64,000 nt of DNA from Bradyrhizobium jicamae (GTDB lineage Bacteria > Pseudomonadota > Alphaproteobacteria > Rhizobiales > Xanthobacteraceae). Of the stretch, positions 26,346-36,073 are shown one piece after another (positions within the stretch are counted from its first letter, which is position 1; the number at the start of each line of letters is the position of its first letter). The position numbers and the translations under genes are program-made. The notes beneath the pieces were generated by a model. That model had not been told where the DNA came from, did no database searches, and saw only the letters and a list, made by a program, of their open reading frames with translations. The stretch spans positions 1 to 64,000 of the forward strand of contig NZ_JAFCKQ010000010.1 of assembly GCF_018130215.1 (NCBI RefSeq), written 5' to 3'.

Positions 26346-27078
26346 GCTCGCCTCCCAGAAACACCTCGATCACCTGCGGCTCGCGCACCGCGGTTGCCAG
26401 CGTGCCTTCGAAGATCTCCTTGCCTGCATTGAGCACGATGACGCGGTCGGTGATCTGCTCGATGAAGCCCATCAGATGCTCGACCACGATGATCGCCATG
26501 CCGGTCGCGGCCAGCGCCTTGATGCGCCCGGCGATCCAGTCGAGCTCCGCCGGATTGAGGCCGGCCGCGAGTTCGTCGAGCAGCAGGAGCCGCGGACGCG
26601 TCGCAAGCGCGCGCGTCAGATCCAGCATCTTCTGCTGTGCGCTGTTGAGATCGGCTGCGGGGCGGTCCGCGACCTCCTTCAACCGGTACTCGTCGAGCAG
26701 CTCCGCCATCGACGGCGGCGTCGCCGCCGCATGGCCGGCGGCGTGCCCATAGGCCAGCGCGACCTGGATGTTCTCGCGCACCGTCAGCGACAGGAACGGC
26801 TTCGGCACCTGGAAGGTGCGGTTGATGCCGCGGTGGACCAGTCTGTGCGAGGCGATGCCGCCGGCTTGCGCGCCGTCGAACGCGACCTCGCCGTCATCGG
26901 GCGCATAAAGGCCCGAGATCACATTGATCGCCGTGGTCTTGCCGGAGCCGTTGGGCCCGACGAGGCCGAGAATTTCGCCCGGCACGACATGGAAGCTCAG
27001 GCCGTCGAGCGCATAGAAGCCGCCGAAGCGCTTGACCAGCCTGGAAACCGTGAGGATGGGCTTCGTCTCAGGGGACAT
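26335..27078 (-). CDS. ABC transporter ATP-binding protein, LivG type
   Basis: A 247-residue ATPase, the partner of the LivF-type subunit. Walker A is LVGPNGSGKTT and Walker B ends LLLLDELAAGLNP with the catalytic Glu. The signature motif is LNSAQQKML in place of the usual LSxGQ form, an uncommon change in the loop that contacts ATP across the dimer. The C-terminal VIEVFLGGEHAA is normal for LivG. It overlaps the permease gene by 11 nt and livF by 11 nt. Confidence 0.9.
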   Translation of the reverse strand: MSPETKPILTVSRLVKRFGGFYALDGLSFHVVPGEILGLVGPNGSGKTTAINVISGLYAPDDGEVAFDGAQAGGIASHRLVHRGINRTFQVPKPFLSLTVRENIQVALAYGHAAGHAAATPPSMAELLDEYRLKEVADRPAADLNSAQQKMLDLTRALATRPRLLLLDELAAGLNPAELDWIAGRIKALAATGMAIIVVEHLMGFIEQITDRVIVLNAGKEIFEGTLATAVREPQVIEVFLGGEHAA

Positions 27079-27988
27079 TCCAGCCCCTCCGCGTTGCCAG
27101 CGACACCAGCCCTGCCGGAAGGAACAGCACCAGTCCCATGATCAGGAGGCCGTAGATCAGCTGGAAATATTGCGGTGTCGTGAAGCCGATCAGATTGTAG
27201 ATGCCGTAGAGGATGAGCACGCCGACGATCGGCCCGATGATGGTGGCGACGCCACCGAACAGCGCAAACACGATCGCGAAGATGCTGAAGTCGCTGGAGA
27301 ACACGTTGTCGGGATAGAACACCGAGACGTACCAGGCATAGATGCCGCCGGCGAGTCCGGCGACCAGCGCCGACGCCAGCCAGGCGATCACGCGCATCTT
27401 GACGACGTTGACGCCGGCCATCGAGGCCGAGACCGCGTCCTCGCGCACCGCCTGCAAGGCGAGGCCGAAGGCCGAGTTCTTCAGATAGACGACACCGCCC
27501 AGCGTCAGCGCCAGCACGGCGATGGCCGCGTAGTAGGCATCGGTCGGATTGAAGGTGCCGGTCAGCGACACGCCATACGGCCCCTTGGTGATGTTCTCCA
27601 GCGCCGGATTGGCAACGAAGTGCAACACCGCGAGCGAGGCAGCGAGGTTGGCGATCGCGAAATAGGCGCCCGACAATCGCAGCAACGGCGTCAGCAGGAG
27701 GCCGAGCGCGACTGCCACCACGCCACCGACCAGCACGGCAAGCGGCGCCGGCGTCTGCAGATGCATCACCATGATGGCAAAGCCGTAGGCACCGGCGCCG
27801 AAGAAGCCGACATAGCCGAACGGCAGATAGCCGGTGAAGCCATAGATGATGTTCACGCCCTGGGCGAGGATCAGGAAGATCACGAAATTGAACAGCAGCA
27901 GATGGTTCTGATAGACGCCGGGCAGCACGGCGAACACCACGACCAGCGGCGCCAGGATGAACAGCAGGTGCTTCGACGTATCAGGCAA
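27068..27988 (-). CDS. ABC transporter permease, LivM type
   Basis: A 306-residue inner-membrane permease with many hydrophobic helices and the segment GVNIIYGFTGYLPFGYVGFF that marks LivM proteins. The coupling region is seen in VREDAVSASMAGVNVVKMRV. It appears to start at TTG 27988, overlapping the LivH-type stop by 8 nt; no better start with family sequence is seen near. Forms the channel together with the LivH-type subunit. Confidence 0.9.
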   Translation of the reverse strand: MPDTSKHLLFILAPLVVVFAVLPGVYQNHLLLFNFVIFLILAQGVNIIYGFTGYLPFGYVGFFGAGAYGFAIMVMHLQTPAPLAVLVGGVVAVALGLLLTPLLRLSGAYFAIANLAASLAVLHFVANPALENITKGPYGVSLTGTFNPTDAYYAAIAVLALTLGGVVYLKNSAFGLALQAVREDAVSASMAGVNVVKMRVIAWLASALVAGLAGGIYAWYVSVFYPDNVFSSDFSIFAIVFALFGGVATIIGPIVGVLILYGIYNLIGFTTPQYFQLIYGLLIMGLVLFLPAGLVSLATRRGWNVP

Positions 27989-28904
27989 CGCGCACCCGCC
28001 TTCCGAGCAGGCCGCTCGGGCGCAACAACAGGATCAGGATCAGGAGCACATAGGGCAAGAGGTCAGCCCAGGAGCTGAGATAGGTCTGCACCAGCATGTA
28101 GAACACGCCGTAGACGACGCCGCCGAGTGCGGTGCCGAGGGGATTGCCGAGCGAGCCCAGCACCACGATGGCAAACGACGTCACCGTCGCGTCCGCACCG
28201 AAGGCCGGCGTCACCGAGCCGAACATGAAGGGCGCGAACACGCCGGCGACCGCCGCGAGCCCGAGCCCGATGCCGAACGCCGCCGCCGACACGCGGTCGA
28301 CGTCGATGCCGGTCGCGAGCGCCTCGTCGCGCCGCGACATCACCGCGCGGGTCAAGGTGCCGAGCCGGGTGCGATAGAGGTAGAGGTAGACAAGCCCGAT
28401 CGCGATCAGGCTGGTGACCGCCGCGATTACCCATGGCGCGGGAAATCCCTGGCCGAGGATCTGGATCGGCCCTGCTCCGCCGGCCTTGCCGCCGAACCAC
28501 TTGACCTTGATGGTCGTAAAGACGGTGCCGAGCAGCCGGCTCTGGATCGACCGCTCGCTGGTGCCGGCGAAGATCGTGGTGACGGCTTCGATCACCTGCG
28601 ACAGGCCAAAGAACAGGATGATCGACAGCATTTCGGGATTGGCCGAGCCCTGCAGCCGCGGCACCAGCACCCAGTACAGCAAGAGGCCGGCGAGCACGAA
28701 GACCACGAAGGCCAGCGGCACCGCGAACAGGGGATCGATGCCGAAGACGCCGACCACGCCGACCGCTATGAAGGCGCCGAGCATCAGCATGTCGCCATGC
28801 GCAAGGTTGACGATGCGCATGACGCCGAACACGAGATTGAGACCGATGCCGACAAGGCTGAAATACAGCCCGAACAGCACGCCGGCAACGAGCGCGTAGG
28901 TCAT
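27981..28904 (-). CDS. ABC transporter permease, LivH type
   Basis: A 307-residue membrane permease. The N-terminal half contains GIGLNLVFGVMRIVNLAHGD, the LivH hallmark, and the coupling loop region is RRDEALATGIDVDRVSAAAF. It is the first membrane component after the binding-protein gene, 45 nt downstream of it. Pairs with the LivM-type subunit. Confidence 0.92.
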   Translation of the reverse strand: MTYALVAGVLFGLYFSLVGIGLNLVFGVMRIVNLAHGDMLMLGAFIAVGVVGVFGIDPLFAVPLAFVVFVLAGLLLYWVLVPRLQGSANPEMLSIILFFGLSQVIEAVTTIFAGTSERSIQSRLLGTVFTTIKVKWFGGKAGGAGPIQILGQGFPAPWVIAAVTSLIAIGLVYLYLYRTRLGTLTRAVMSRRDEALATGIDVDRVSAAAFGIGLGLAAVAGVFAPFMFGSVTPAFGADATVTSFAIVVLGSLGNPLGTALGGVVYGVFYMLVQTYLSSWADLLPYVLLILILLLRPSGLLGRRVRVA

Positions 28905-28949
28905 GCTAGCGCCCGCCGCCGAGGATCAGATGTGCCGTCCCTGACGACA

Positions 28950-30197
28950 TCACGGTGCCGGATAGACCGGCTTGCCGGTCGCGGTCTCGTGCGGATAGAT
29001 CGAGGTGAACTTGATGTGATCGTTCTCGTCCACCGAAAGCTGTCCGAGCGGCGTCAACTCGCCGATCTGCCCGCCCGTCTCGTCGAGCGCAAAGGTACCG
29101 TCCAGCGTCTTGAGCTGACCGTTGAGCGAGAACACCGCGCGGCGCAGCTCCATCTGGTCGAGGCTGGTCGCCACCGACAGCGTCTTCTCGATGACGAGCG
29201 CCGTGGTGTAGCCCGCCACCGCGTTGAAGCCGAACTCCATCTTGCCGTCGTTGTACTTCTTCTCCCAGGTGGCGCGGAAATCCTTCATGTTCATTCCGAA
29301 ATTGACGGAATAATCCAGCTCGGAGGGCGGCACATAGGTCCAGACGTGATCGAGTCCCTTGGCGCCTACGTTCTTCTCCAGGAGCTCGGTCTCGATACCG
29401 GCATAGATCGCGAACAGCATCTTGAACTTGATGCCGACGTCCTGGACGTTGCGCAGGAACGCGATGTCGTTCGGCGCGTAGCCGAAAGTGATCACCGCGT
29501 CGGGGCTGGAATTGTTGATGTTGTTGATGATGACGTTGTAGTTCGTGGTCTCGGTCGGGACGCCCTGATCGTAGACGATCTCGATCGGCGCACCGGAATC
29601 CTTGACGAACTTGCGGAAGGCATTGGCCTGCGTTCCCGTGAACTCGTTGGTCGAGTAGAGGATCGCAACCTTCTTGATGCCGAGGCCGGGGCCATCATGG
29701 CTGATGAAATCCGCCAGCGGCTTCGGCCAGACCGTCGATACCGGGTCTGCCATCAGCGCGATATACGGATTGTCCTTGGAGAAGAAGCTCGCGCCGGTGC
29801 CGGTCTGGTCGAACAGGAACATCTTGTGGTCGCGCGCGATCGCAACTGCGGGTGCGGTCAGCACCGATCCGGAATCGGCGACCAGCAGGTCGACCTTGTC
29901 CTGGGTGATGAGCTGGTTGTAGAGCGTCGAGGCGGTCGCGGTGTTGCTCTGGTCGTCATAGGAGACGAGCTTGATCGGGATCTTCTTGTCGAACGCCTTC
30001 ACATAGACGCCGCCCTCGGCGTTCTTCTGTTCGACCCACAATTTCAGCGAGCTGTAGACCGGCATCGAGATCGAGGCGAAGCGTCCCGACGACGCGTAGA
30101 GCGTGCCGATCTTGATCTCCGAAGGTGCATCCGCGGCCATGGCCTGTGTGGCGAACGCGAGGCCGGCGGCGAGTGCCGCGCCCGTCATCCTCAGCAT
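28950..30197 (-). CDS. ABC transporter substrate-binding protein (Leu/Ile/Val-binding fold)
   Basis: A 415-residue periplasmic binding protein. It starts at ATG 30197 behind a very strong ribosome site (GGGAGGA, six bases away) and has a clear signal peptide, MLRMTGAALAAGLAFATQAM, with cleavage after the following Ala. The mature part opens EIKIGTLYASSGRFA, as in type I periplasmic binding proteins of the amide/urea and amino-acid importers. It is the first gene of the transporter operon; the strong ribosome site fits the excess of binding protein such systems need. Ligand not identifiable by eye, but the downstream amidase suggests an amide. Confidence 0.92.
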   Translation of the reverse strand: MLRMTGAALAAGLAFATQAMAADAPSEIKIGTLYASSGRFASISMPVYSSLKLWVEQKNAEGGVYVKAFDKKIPIKLVSYDDQSNTATASTLYNQLITQDKVDLLVADSGSVLTAPAVAIARDHKMFLFDQTGTGASFFSKDNPYIALMADPVSTVWPKPLADFISHDGPGLGIKKVAILYSTNEFTGTQANAFRKFVKDSGAPIEIVYDQGVPTETTNYNVIINNINNSSPDAVITFGYAPNDIAFLRNVQDVGIKFKMLFAIYAGIETELLEKNVGAKGLDHVWTYVPPSELDYSVNFGMNMKDFRATWEKKYNDGKMEFGFNAVAGYTTALVIEKTLSVATSLDQMELRRAVFSLNGQLKTLDGTFALDETGGQIGELTPLGQLSVDENDHIKFTSIYPHETATGKPVYPAP

Positions 30198-30406
30198 GTT
30201 TTTTCCTCCCGGCTGTTTGGTTTCGGGGGTCGTTCTACGCGCCGTGCCGCAGCGACACAAGCGCGGCCGCCTCATCAATTGTGCGAGGGACGGAATATGC
30301 GGCATGCGCAGGACACAGGCGGCTGCGCAGCATGCGGATAGACCGTTGACGGCCATCGGTCCGATGGCGCATCAAGACCCTAAAGAAATCGGGAGGAAGA
30401 TAAGAG

Positions 30407-30820
30407 ATGGCCGAGCCCGCGCGCGCGAAACCAAAACCGACCCCGGAAACCCAGCACTTCTGGGACGGCACCAAGGCCGGCGAATTGCGCCTGCAGCGCT
30501 GCGATGCCTGCGCCAATGTCTATTTTCCGCCGCGCCCGTTCTGCCCGTCCTGCGCCTCGCGCAAGGTCTCCGTATTCAAGGCGAGCGGCAAGGGCAAGCT
30601 CTACAGCTACGTCATCAACCATCGTCCCGCCGCGCCCGGCTTCACCCCGCCCTACGCGATCGCCGTCGTCGAGCTCGACGAGGGCCCGCGCATGATGAGC
30701 AACATCATCGATTGTCCGCAGACACCGGAGGCGCTCGAGCTAGACATGCCGCTCGAGGTCGCCTTCCAGGCGCTCGACGACAGGATCACCCTCCCCGTAT
30801 TCCGTCCGGCGAAGGGGTAA
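30407..30820 (+). CDS. DUF35 protein: rubredoxin-like Zn ribbon plus OB fold
   Basis: A 137-residue protein with a four-Cys zinc ribbon (Cys32, Cys35, Cys46 and Cys49, in CDACANVYFPPRPFCPSC) and a C-terminal OB-fold region from about residue 60 (YSYVINHRP, YAIAVVELDEGPRMMSNI). Such proteins bind the CoA part of thioesters and act as partners of thiolase-fold enzymes. It has an excellent ribosome site (GGGAGGAAG) and is followed after 4 nt by a thiolase-fold gene, so the two very likely make one complex. Known pairs include steroid side-chain aldolases as well as thiolases. Confidence 0.9.
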   Translation: MAEPARAKPKPTPETQHFWDGTKAGELRLQRCDACANVYFPPRPFCPSCASRKVSVFKASGKGKLYSYVINHRPAAPGFTPPYAIAVVELDEGPRMMSNIIDCPQTPEALELDMPLEVAFQALDDRITLPVFRPAKG

Positions 30821-30824
30821 CGCG

Positions 30825-31964
30825 ATGCGCAGGAACCAGGTTGCCGTCGTCGGTGCGGCCGAAACCACCGAGCTCGGCGTCATCCCGAACATGTCGCAGA
30901 TCCAGCTGCATGCGGATGCGGCGCTGAATGCGATTGCGGATGCCGGCCTCAAGCTGTCGGATATCGACGGCTTCGCCACCGCGGTCGAGACGCCGCAGCA
31001 GGTCGCGCACTATCTCGGCATCACGCCGACCTGGGTCGACGGCACTTCGGTCGGCGGCTGCTCCTTCATGCTGCATGTCCGCCACGCCGCGGCCGCGATC
31101 GAGGCCGGCCTCTGCAAGACCGTGCTGATCACCCATGCCGAGAGCGGCAAGTCGATGATCGGCAAGCAGCCGCGCTTCACGGCGCCGGACAGCCTCAACG
31201 GCCAGTTCGAGGCACCGTTCGGCGTCTATGGCCCGCCGAGCATGTTCCCGATCCCCGTGCTGCGCTTCATGAAGACGCACGGCATCACCCATGAGCAGCT
31301 CGCGATGGTCGCGGTCGTGCAGCGCGAATGGGCGGCCCGGAATCCGCGCGCGACCATGAAGGACCCGATCACGGTCGCCGACGTACTGAATTCGCGGATG
31401 ATCGCCTATCCGTTCCGGCTGCTGCAGTGCTGCCTCGTCACCGACGGCGGAGGTGCGCTGATCCTGACCTCTGCCGACCGCGCCAGGGATTTCCCGCGGA
31501 AGCCGGTCTACATTCTCGGCACCGGCGAGAGCGTGGAAACGCCGATGGTCAGCCAGATGAAGACGTTCGACTCATCGCGCGCCTTCGGGGTCGCCGGACC
31601 GCTTGCCTTCAAGGAAGCCGGGATCACGCACAAGGACGTCGATCATTTGATGATCTATGACGCCTTCGCGCATCTGCCGCTCTACGGCCTCGGCGACCTC
31701 GGCTTCATGCCGTACGAGGAGACCGGCAAGTTCATCGCCGACGGTCACACCCGCCCCGGCGGCAAGCTGCCGCTCAACACCAATGGCGGTGGCCTCAGCT
31801 ACATGCACTCGGGCATGTACGGCATGTACGCCCTGCAGGAGAGCGTGCGGCAGATGCGCGGCATCGCGCCGGCGCAGGTGCCGAATGCGAAGATCTCGGT
31901 CTGTCACGGCGTCGGCGGCATGTTCGCGGCCTCGGGCACGATCATCTTTACGAACGAGAAGTAA
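30825..31964 (+). CDS. Thiolase-fold protein paired with DUF35 (acyl-CoA thiolase or retro-aldolase)
   Basis: A 379-residue thiolase-superfamily protein of the SCP-x/SCP2 type. The C-terminal catalytic loops are seen in NTNGGGLSYMHSGMYG and SVCHGVGGMFAASG. At the usual nucleophile position, reading against the SCP2 pattern NNNCATGS, this protein has TSVGGCS: Ser75 falls where Cys is expected and Cys79 lies four residues later. So it may not be a classic thiolase. Ltp2-type aldolases share this fold, lack the Cys and require a DUF35 partner like the gene just upstream. Annotated pipelines would call it acetyl-CoA acetyltransferase. Confidence 0.82.
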   Translation: MRRNQVAVVGAAETTELGVIPNMSQIQLHADAALNAIADAGLKLSDIDGFATAVETPQQVAHYLGITPTWVDGTSVGGCSFMLHVRHAAAAIEAGLCKTVLITHAESGKSMIGKQPRFTAPDSLNGQFEAPFGVYGPPSMFPIPVLRFMKTHGITHEQLAMVAVVQREWAARNPRATMKDPITVADVLNSRMIAYPFRLLQCCLVTDGGGALILTSADRARDFPRKPVYILGTGESVETPMVSQMKTFDSSRAFGVAGPLAFKEAGITHKDVDHLMIYDAFAHLPLYGLGDLGFMPYEETGKFIADGHTRPGGKLPLNTNGGGLSYMHSGMYGMYALQESVRQMRGIAPAQVPNAKISVCHGVGGMFAASGTIIFTNEK

Positions 31965-31975
31965 GCGAGCCGCTC

Positions 31976-32114
31976 GCCTCTCCCTCTCCCCGTTCTGACA
32001 GGGAGAGGGTTGGGGTGAGGGGCTGCTTCCACACAGTCGGACTCGCGGAGAATCCCCCTCACCCGGATCGCATCTCGCGATGCGATCCGACCTCTCCCCG
32101 CAAGCGGGGCGAGG
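31976..32114. repeat. CCCCTCACCCGGATCGCA palindromic repeat, copy 1
   Basis: Contains the hairpin CCTCTCCC/GGGAGAGG at the left, CCCCTCACCCGGATCGCATC in the middle followed by its partial complement GATGCGATCCG, and the hairpin CCCCGCAAGCGGGG at the right. Related elements are at 49301-49446 and 56215-56275. It sits between the thiolase-fold gene and the SDR gene. Confidence 0.7.
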
Positions 32115-32140
32115 TAAGCAACGACACCAGGAGCACCCAC

Positions 32141-33055
32141 ATGGCAAAATCACTGCAGGACAAGGTCATCATCGTCACCGGGGCGGGCCGAGGCATCGGC
32201 CGCGAGATCGCGCTGCTCTGCGCCGCGGAGGGCGCCAAGGTCGTGGTCAACGATCCCGGCGGCGCGGCGGATGGCGCCGGCTCGAGCGCCACGCCAGCCG
32301 AAGAGGTGGTCGAGGAGATCAAGAAGCGCGGCGGCACCGCGGTCGCCAATTTCGAGTCGGTGGCGGAAGCGATTCCCGCCAGCAAGATCGTGAAGACCGC
32401 GACCGACCATTTCGGCCGGCTCGACGGCGTCGTCAACAATGCCGGCATCCTGCGCGACATGATCTTCCACAAGATGAGCGTGGAGGCGTTCGAGGCCGTC
32501 ATCAAGGTGCACCTGATGGGCTCGTTCTACGTCTCGCACGCGGCGGCACGCCTGTTCCGCGAACAGGAGAGCGGCTCCTTCGTGCACTTCACCTCGACCT
32601 CCGGCCTGATCGGCAATTACGGCCAGGCCAACTACGCCGCCGCCAAGCTCGGCATCGTCGGCCTCTCGAAGTCGATCGCGCTCGACATGGGCCGCTTCAA
32701 CGTGCGTTCGAACTGCGTCTCGCCGTTCGCCTGGACCCGCATGATCGGCACCATCCCGACCGAGACCGAGGCCGAGAAGGCGCGCGTCGCGAAGATCCAG
32801 CAGATGGGTCCCGAGAAGATCGCACCGGTCTGCGCCCACCTGCTCTCGGACGCCGCCAAGGATGTCACCGGACAGATCTTCGGTGTGCGCATGAACGAGA
32901 TCTTCCTGTTCGGCCAGCATCGCCCGGTCCGCTCGGTTCACCGCAGCGAAGGCTGGACTCCGCAGACCATTGCCGAACACGGCATGCCAGCCCTGAAGGG
33001 ATCGTTCTCCAAGCTCGACCGTTCGGCCGATGTCTTCACCTGGGATCCGATCTGA
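32141..33055 (+). CDS. SDR oxidoreductase, HSD17B4/(3R)-hydroxyacyl-CoA dehydrogenase-like
   Basis: A 304-residue short-chain dehydrogenase. The cofactor loop TGAGRGIG (13-20) is followed by NDPGG, then VVNNAGILRD (98-106); catalytic Ser152 or Ser154, Tyr165 and Lys169 are in place (YAAAK). The NDPGG and NNAGILRD patterns and the length resemble the dehydrogenase part of peroxisomal multifunctional enzyme 2, so a 3-hydroxyacyl-CoA or hydroxysteroid substrate is likely. The start is ATG 32141 with AGGAG upstream. It shares direction with the DUF35/thiolase-fold pair and may be expressed with it across the repeat element. Confidence 0.88.
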   Translation: MAKSLQDKVIIVTGAGRGIGREIALLCAAEGAKVVVNDPGGAADGAGSSATPAEEVVEEIKKRGGTAVANFESVAEAIPASKIVKTATDHFGRLDGVVNNAGILRDMIFHKMSVEAFEAVIKVHLMGSFYVSHAAARLFREQESGSFVHFTSTSGLIGNYGQANYAAAKLGIVGLSKSIALDMGRFNVRSNCVSPFAWTRMIGTIPTETEAEKARVAKIQQMGPEKIAPVCAHLLSDAAKDVTGQIFGVRMNEIFLFGQHRPVRSVHRSEGWTPQTIAEHGMPALKGSFSKLDRSADVFTWDPI

Positions 33056-33082
33056 GGGTTTATGACGTGCGGGCATAGGTGT

Positions 33083-33104
33083 CGTCCCGGCGAAAGCCGG
33101 GACG
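33083..33104. terminator. Perfect hairpin with GAAA loop between convergent genes
   Basis: CGTCCCGGC pairs with GCCGGGACG across a GAAA tetraloop. It sits between the SDR stop and the ppc stop, where a bidirectional terminator is expected. An almost identical stem occurs at 39565-39584. Confidence 0.7.
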
Positions 33105-33116
33105 ATATTTCACCAG

Positions 33117-35924
33117 CTACCCGCTATTCCTCAGCCCGGCCGAAATGCCGTTGATGGTGATCTGGATGCCGCGCAGCACCTGCTCGTCGGGGTTCTGTGC
33201 GCGATGCTCCTTCAACAGCTCCACCTGCACATGGTTGAGCGGATCGAGATAGGGGAAGCGGTTGCGGATGCCGCGCTCCAGCAGCGGGTTGCCTTGCAGC
33301 AATCGCTCGGTGCCCATGATGTCGAGCAGCGTCTCGATCGAGAGATGCCATTCCCGGCGGATCCGGCCGAAGATCTTCTCGCGCAATTCGACATCGGGCA
33401 CGAGCTCGGCATAGCGCGAGGCGATCGCAATCGAGCTCTTCGCCAGCACCATGTCCATGTTCGACAGCAGCGTGCGGAAGAACGGCCACTCGCGATAGAG
33501 TTCCTGAAGGAACGGCATGCCCTGATCCGGGTGCTCCGCGATCCAGGTTTCGACCGCCGCGCCGAAACCGTACCAGCCCGGCAACATCAGCCGGCACTGC
33601 GCCCAGGAGAACACCCAGGGGATGGCCCGCAGGTCCTCGATCTCGCGGGTCTTCTTGCGCGATGCCGGACGGCTGCCGATGTTCAGCGTCGCGATCTCGT
33701 TGATGACGGTCGAGCCCCAGAAATAGTCGGCGAAGCCCGGGGTCTCGTAGACGAGGCCGCGATAGGCCCTGAAGGCGAGGGCCGAAATCTCCTCCATCGC
33801 CTTCAGGTACTCGGCGCGCGGCGCGCTCTGCCGCGGCTGCAGCAGGCTGGTTTCCAGCGTCGCGGCAGCGAGGATCTCCAGGTTGCTGCGGCCGACCTCG
33901 GCGTTGGAATATTTCGAGGAGATGATCTCGCCCTGCTCGGTGATGCGGATCTGGCCGTTCACGGCGCCACCGGGCTGGGCGATGATCGCGTCATAGCTCG
34001 GACCGCCGCCGCGGCCGACCGAGCCGCCGCGGCCGTGGAACAGGCGCAGGCGCACGTGATGGCGTTCGAACACCTCGACCAGGCCGATCTCGGCCTTGTA
34101 GAGTTCCCAGCCCGAGGTGACGAAGCCGCCATCCTTGTTGCTGTCGGAATAGCCGAGCATGACCTCCTGCACGCTGCCGCGGCTGTCGACCAGCCTGCGG
34201 TAGTCGTGGATCGCCAGCAGGCGGTCCATGATGCGGCTGGAGTCCTGCAGATCCTCGATCGTCTCGAACAGCGGCACGATGTTGATGGCGCTGCGGCCGG
34301 ACGGATTGACGAGGCCGACCTCCTTCAGCAGAACAGCCACCTCCAGCATGTCCGACATGCCCTTGCACATCGAGATGATGCACTGGGAAATCACGTCTGG
34401 ACCGAATTTGGCATGCGCCTCCGCGGCGGCGCGGAACACGCCAAGCTCGCCCTGCGTTTCCTCGCTGTACTTGACGAAAGGCGAGGTCAGCGGCCGCGCG
34501 CTGCGCAGCTCGTTGAGCAGCAGGCTGACGCGAGCATCCTCGCCGAGCGCCAGGTAGGACATGCCGGGATTGGCGGCGTCGAACAGCTCGGCAATGGTGC
34601 GCTCATGCACTGCGGAATTCTGGCGGATGTCGAGCCGGGCGAGATGGAAGCCGAAGCAATCCACCGCGCGGCGCAACTGCCGCAGCCGGCCGCGCGCAAT
34701 CACGCCGGAGTTGTTCGCGATCAGCGAGCGGTCGAGCACGTCGAGGTCACCCTGGAATTCCCTGACGCTCGCATAGGGGTCGGCCTTGCCGACCGGCGGC
34801 CGCGTGGTCTCGACCTCGAGCTTGGCGGCGGTTGCCGCGAGCCGCGCATAGATGCCCGACACCGCAAGCCGATAAGGCTCGCCGCTCCGGTGCGGCGAGG
34901 TGTCGGGCGAGCGCTCGGCCAGCGTCCGCAGCTCGTCCGAGACGTCGGCGAGATGCGCCGCAAGCGACAGCTCGGCGCCGAGCGCGTGCAGCTCCTCGAG
35001 ATAGAAACTGAGCACCCGGCTCGATTGCAGCCGCAGCGTGCCGCGCATCACGTCCGCGGTGACGAACGGGTTGCCATCGCGGTCGCCGCCGATCCAGCTT
35101 CCCATGGTCAGGAAGGAGGCGACATCGCCCTGCTCGCCGCCCTCCTTGTTCAGGCGGTCCTCAAGCGCGCAGTGCAGCCGCGGAACCTCCTGCAGGAAGG
35201 TGTAGTCGTAGAATGAGAGCCCGTTGGCGACCTCGTCGAGCACGGTGAGCTTGGTCCGGCGCAACAGATTGGTCTGCCACAGCGTCACCACCGCGCGACG
35301 GAGTTGCTCGTCGGTGGCTTCGCTCTCCTCGGGCGTCATCTGCACCCGCTCGCGGCGGTCGAGCAGGCCGGCGATCTCCATCTCGCGGTCCATGGTGCTC
35401 TTGCGGCGGACCTCGGTCGGGTGAGCGGTCAGCACCGGGCTGACCAGCGCACCCTTGAAGAAGCCGCGCAGGTCGGCCGGGGCGATGCCGGCCTGCCGCG
35501 CGTGGGTCAGCGTCTGCTCCAGCACGCTGGCGCGGGGCGCCCCGCCGGGACCGCGGCTGCGCATCTGGCGGATGTTGTTCTGGTCCTCGGCGATGTTGGC
35601 GAGGTGGGAGAAATAGCTGAAGGCGCGGACGATCCGCACCGTTTCGGCGATCGACATGCCATCGAGGATGGCCTCGAGCTCCCGCCGCGCCAGCTTGTCC
35701 TCGTCGCGATGGAACCGGACCGAGGTCTGGCGGATGCGCTCGACCAGGTCGAACGCGTCGGCGCCCTCCTGGTCGCGCACGGTGTCGCCAAGGATGCGCC
35801 CCAGCAGGCGGATATCGTTGCGGAGCCGCGCGTCCTCCTCCTGCGCCTGCATCTCCGCGGCGCGCTTGTCACGGATCTCGGCCTCGGAAGGCATCGTTTG
35901 GGAAGGCAAAGTCTGGGAGGACAT
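33117..35924 (-). CDS. ppc: Phosphoenolpyruvate carboxylase
   Basis: A full-length 935-residue enzyme that carboxylates PEP to oxaloacetate to refill the TCA cycle. Catalytic His168 is in [12 protein letters not shown]. Other conserved loops are [46 protein letters not shown] and the C-terminal [15 protein letters not shown], which ends one residue type away from the classic NTG end. Nothing is missing. It is flanked by acyl-CoA genes on both sides but is unlikely to be part of their operons: the gene before it (36074-37618) ends 149 nt upstream. Confidence 0.97.
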   Translation of the reverse strand: MSSQTLPSQTMPSEAEIRDKRAAEMQAQEEDARLRNDIRLLGRILGDTVRDQEGADAFDLVERIRQTSVRFHRDEDKLARRELEAILDGMSIAETVRIVRAFSYFSHLANIAEDQNNIRQMRSRGPGGAPRASVLEQTLTHARQAGIAPADLRGFFKGALVSPVLTAHPTEVRRKSTMDREMEIAGLLDRRERVQMTPEESEATDEQLRRAVVTLWQTNLLRRTKLTVLDEVANGLSFYDYTFLQEVPRLHCALEDRLNKEGGEQGDVASFLTMGSWIGGDRDGNPFVTADVMRGTLRLQSSRVLSFYLEELHALGAELSLAAHLADVSDELRTLAERSPDTSPHRSGEPYRLAVSGIYARLAATAAKLEVETTRPPVGKADPYASVREFQGDLDVLDRSLIANNSGVIARGRLRQLRRAVDCFGFHLARLDIRQNSAVHERTIAELFDAANPGMSYLALGEDARVSLLLNELRSARPLTSPFVKYSEETQGELGVFRAAAEAHAKFGPDVISQCIISMCKGMSDMLEVAVLLKEVGLVNPSGRSAINIVPLFETIEDLQDSSRIMDRLLAIHDYRRLVDSRGSVQEVMLGYSDSNKDGGFVTSGWELYKAEIGLVEVFERHHVRLRLFHGRGGSVGRGGGPSYDAIIAQPGGAVNGQIRITEQGEIISSKYSNAEVGRSNLEILAAATLETSLLQPRQSAPRAEYLKAMEEISALAFRAYRGLVYETPGFADYFWGSTVINEIATLNIGSRPASRKKTREIEDLRAIPWVFSWAQCRLMLPGWYGFGAAVETWIAEHPDQGMPFLQELYREWPFFRTLLSNMDMVLAKSSIAIASRYAELVPDVELREKIFGRIRREWHLSIETLLDIMGTERLLQGNPLLERGIRNRFPYLDPLNHVQVELLKEHRAQNPDEQVLRGIQITINGISAGLRNSG

Positions 35925-36073
35925 GGCTGGCTACTCCAGAAGCTGCCCGGCACTCCCGTGAGTGTGCAATTTTTTTGCCGCAACGCAAGATGAACTTCGT
36001 GGCGGTGCACACACCGCCTCCGCAACGCGTCGACCGGCCACGCGAACCGGTACCCACTTTGCCCGAAAAGGCT

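Noticed and set aside
27957..30341. Open frame of about 790 codons on the plus strand
   Set aside because: Antisense to the LivH permease and binding-protein genes, which have clear motifs, a signal peptide and a strong ribosome site; the plus frame is low-complexity.
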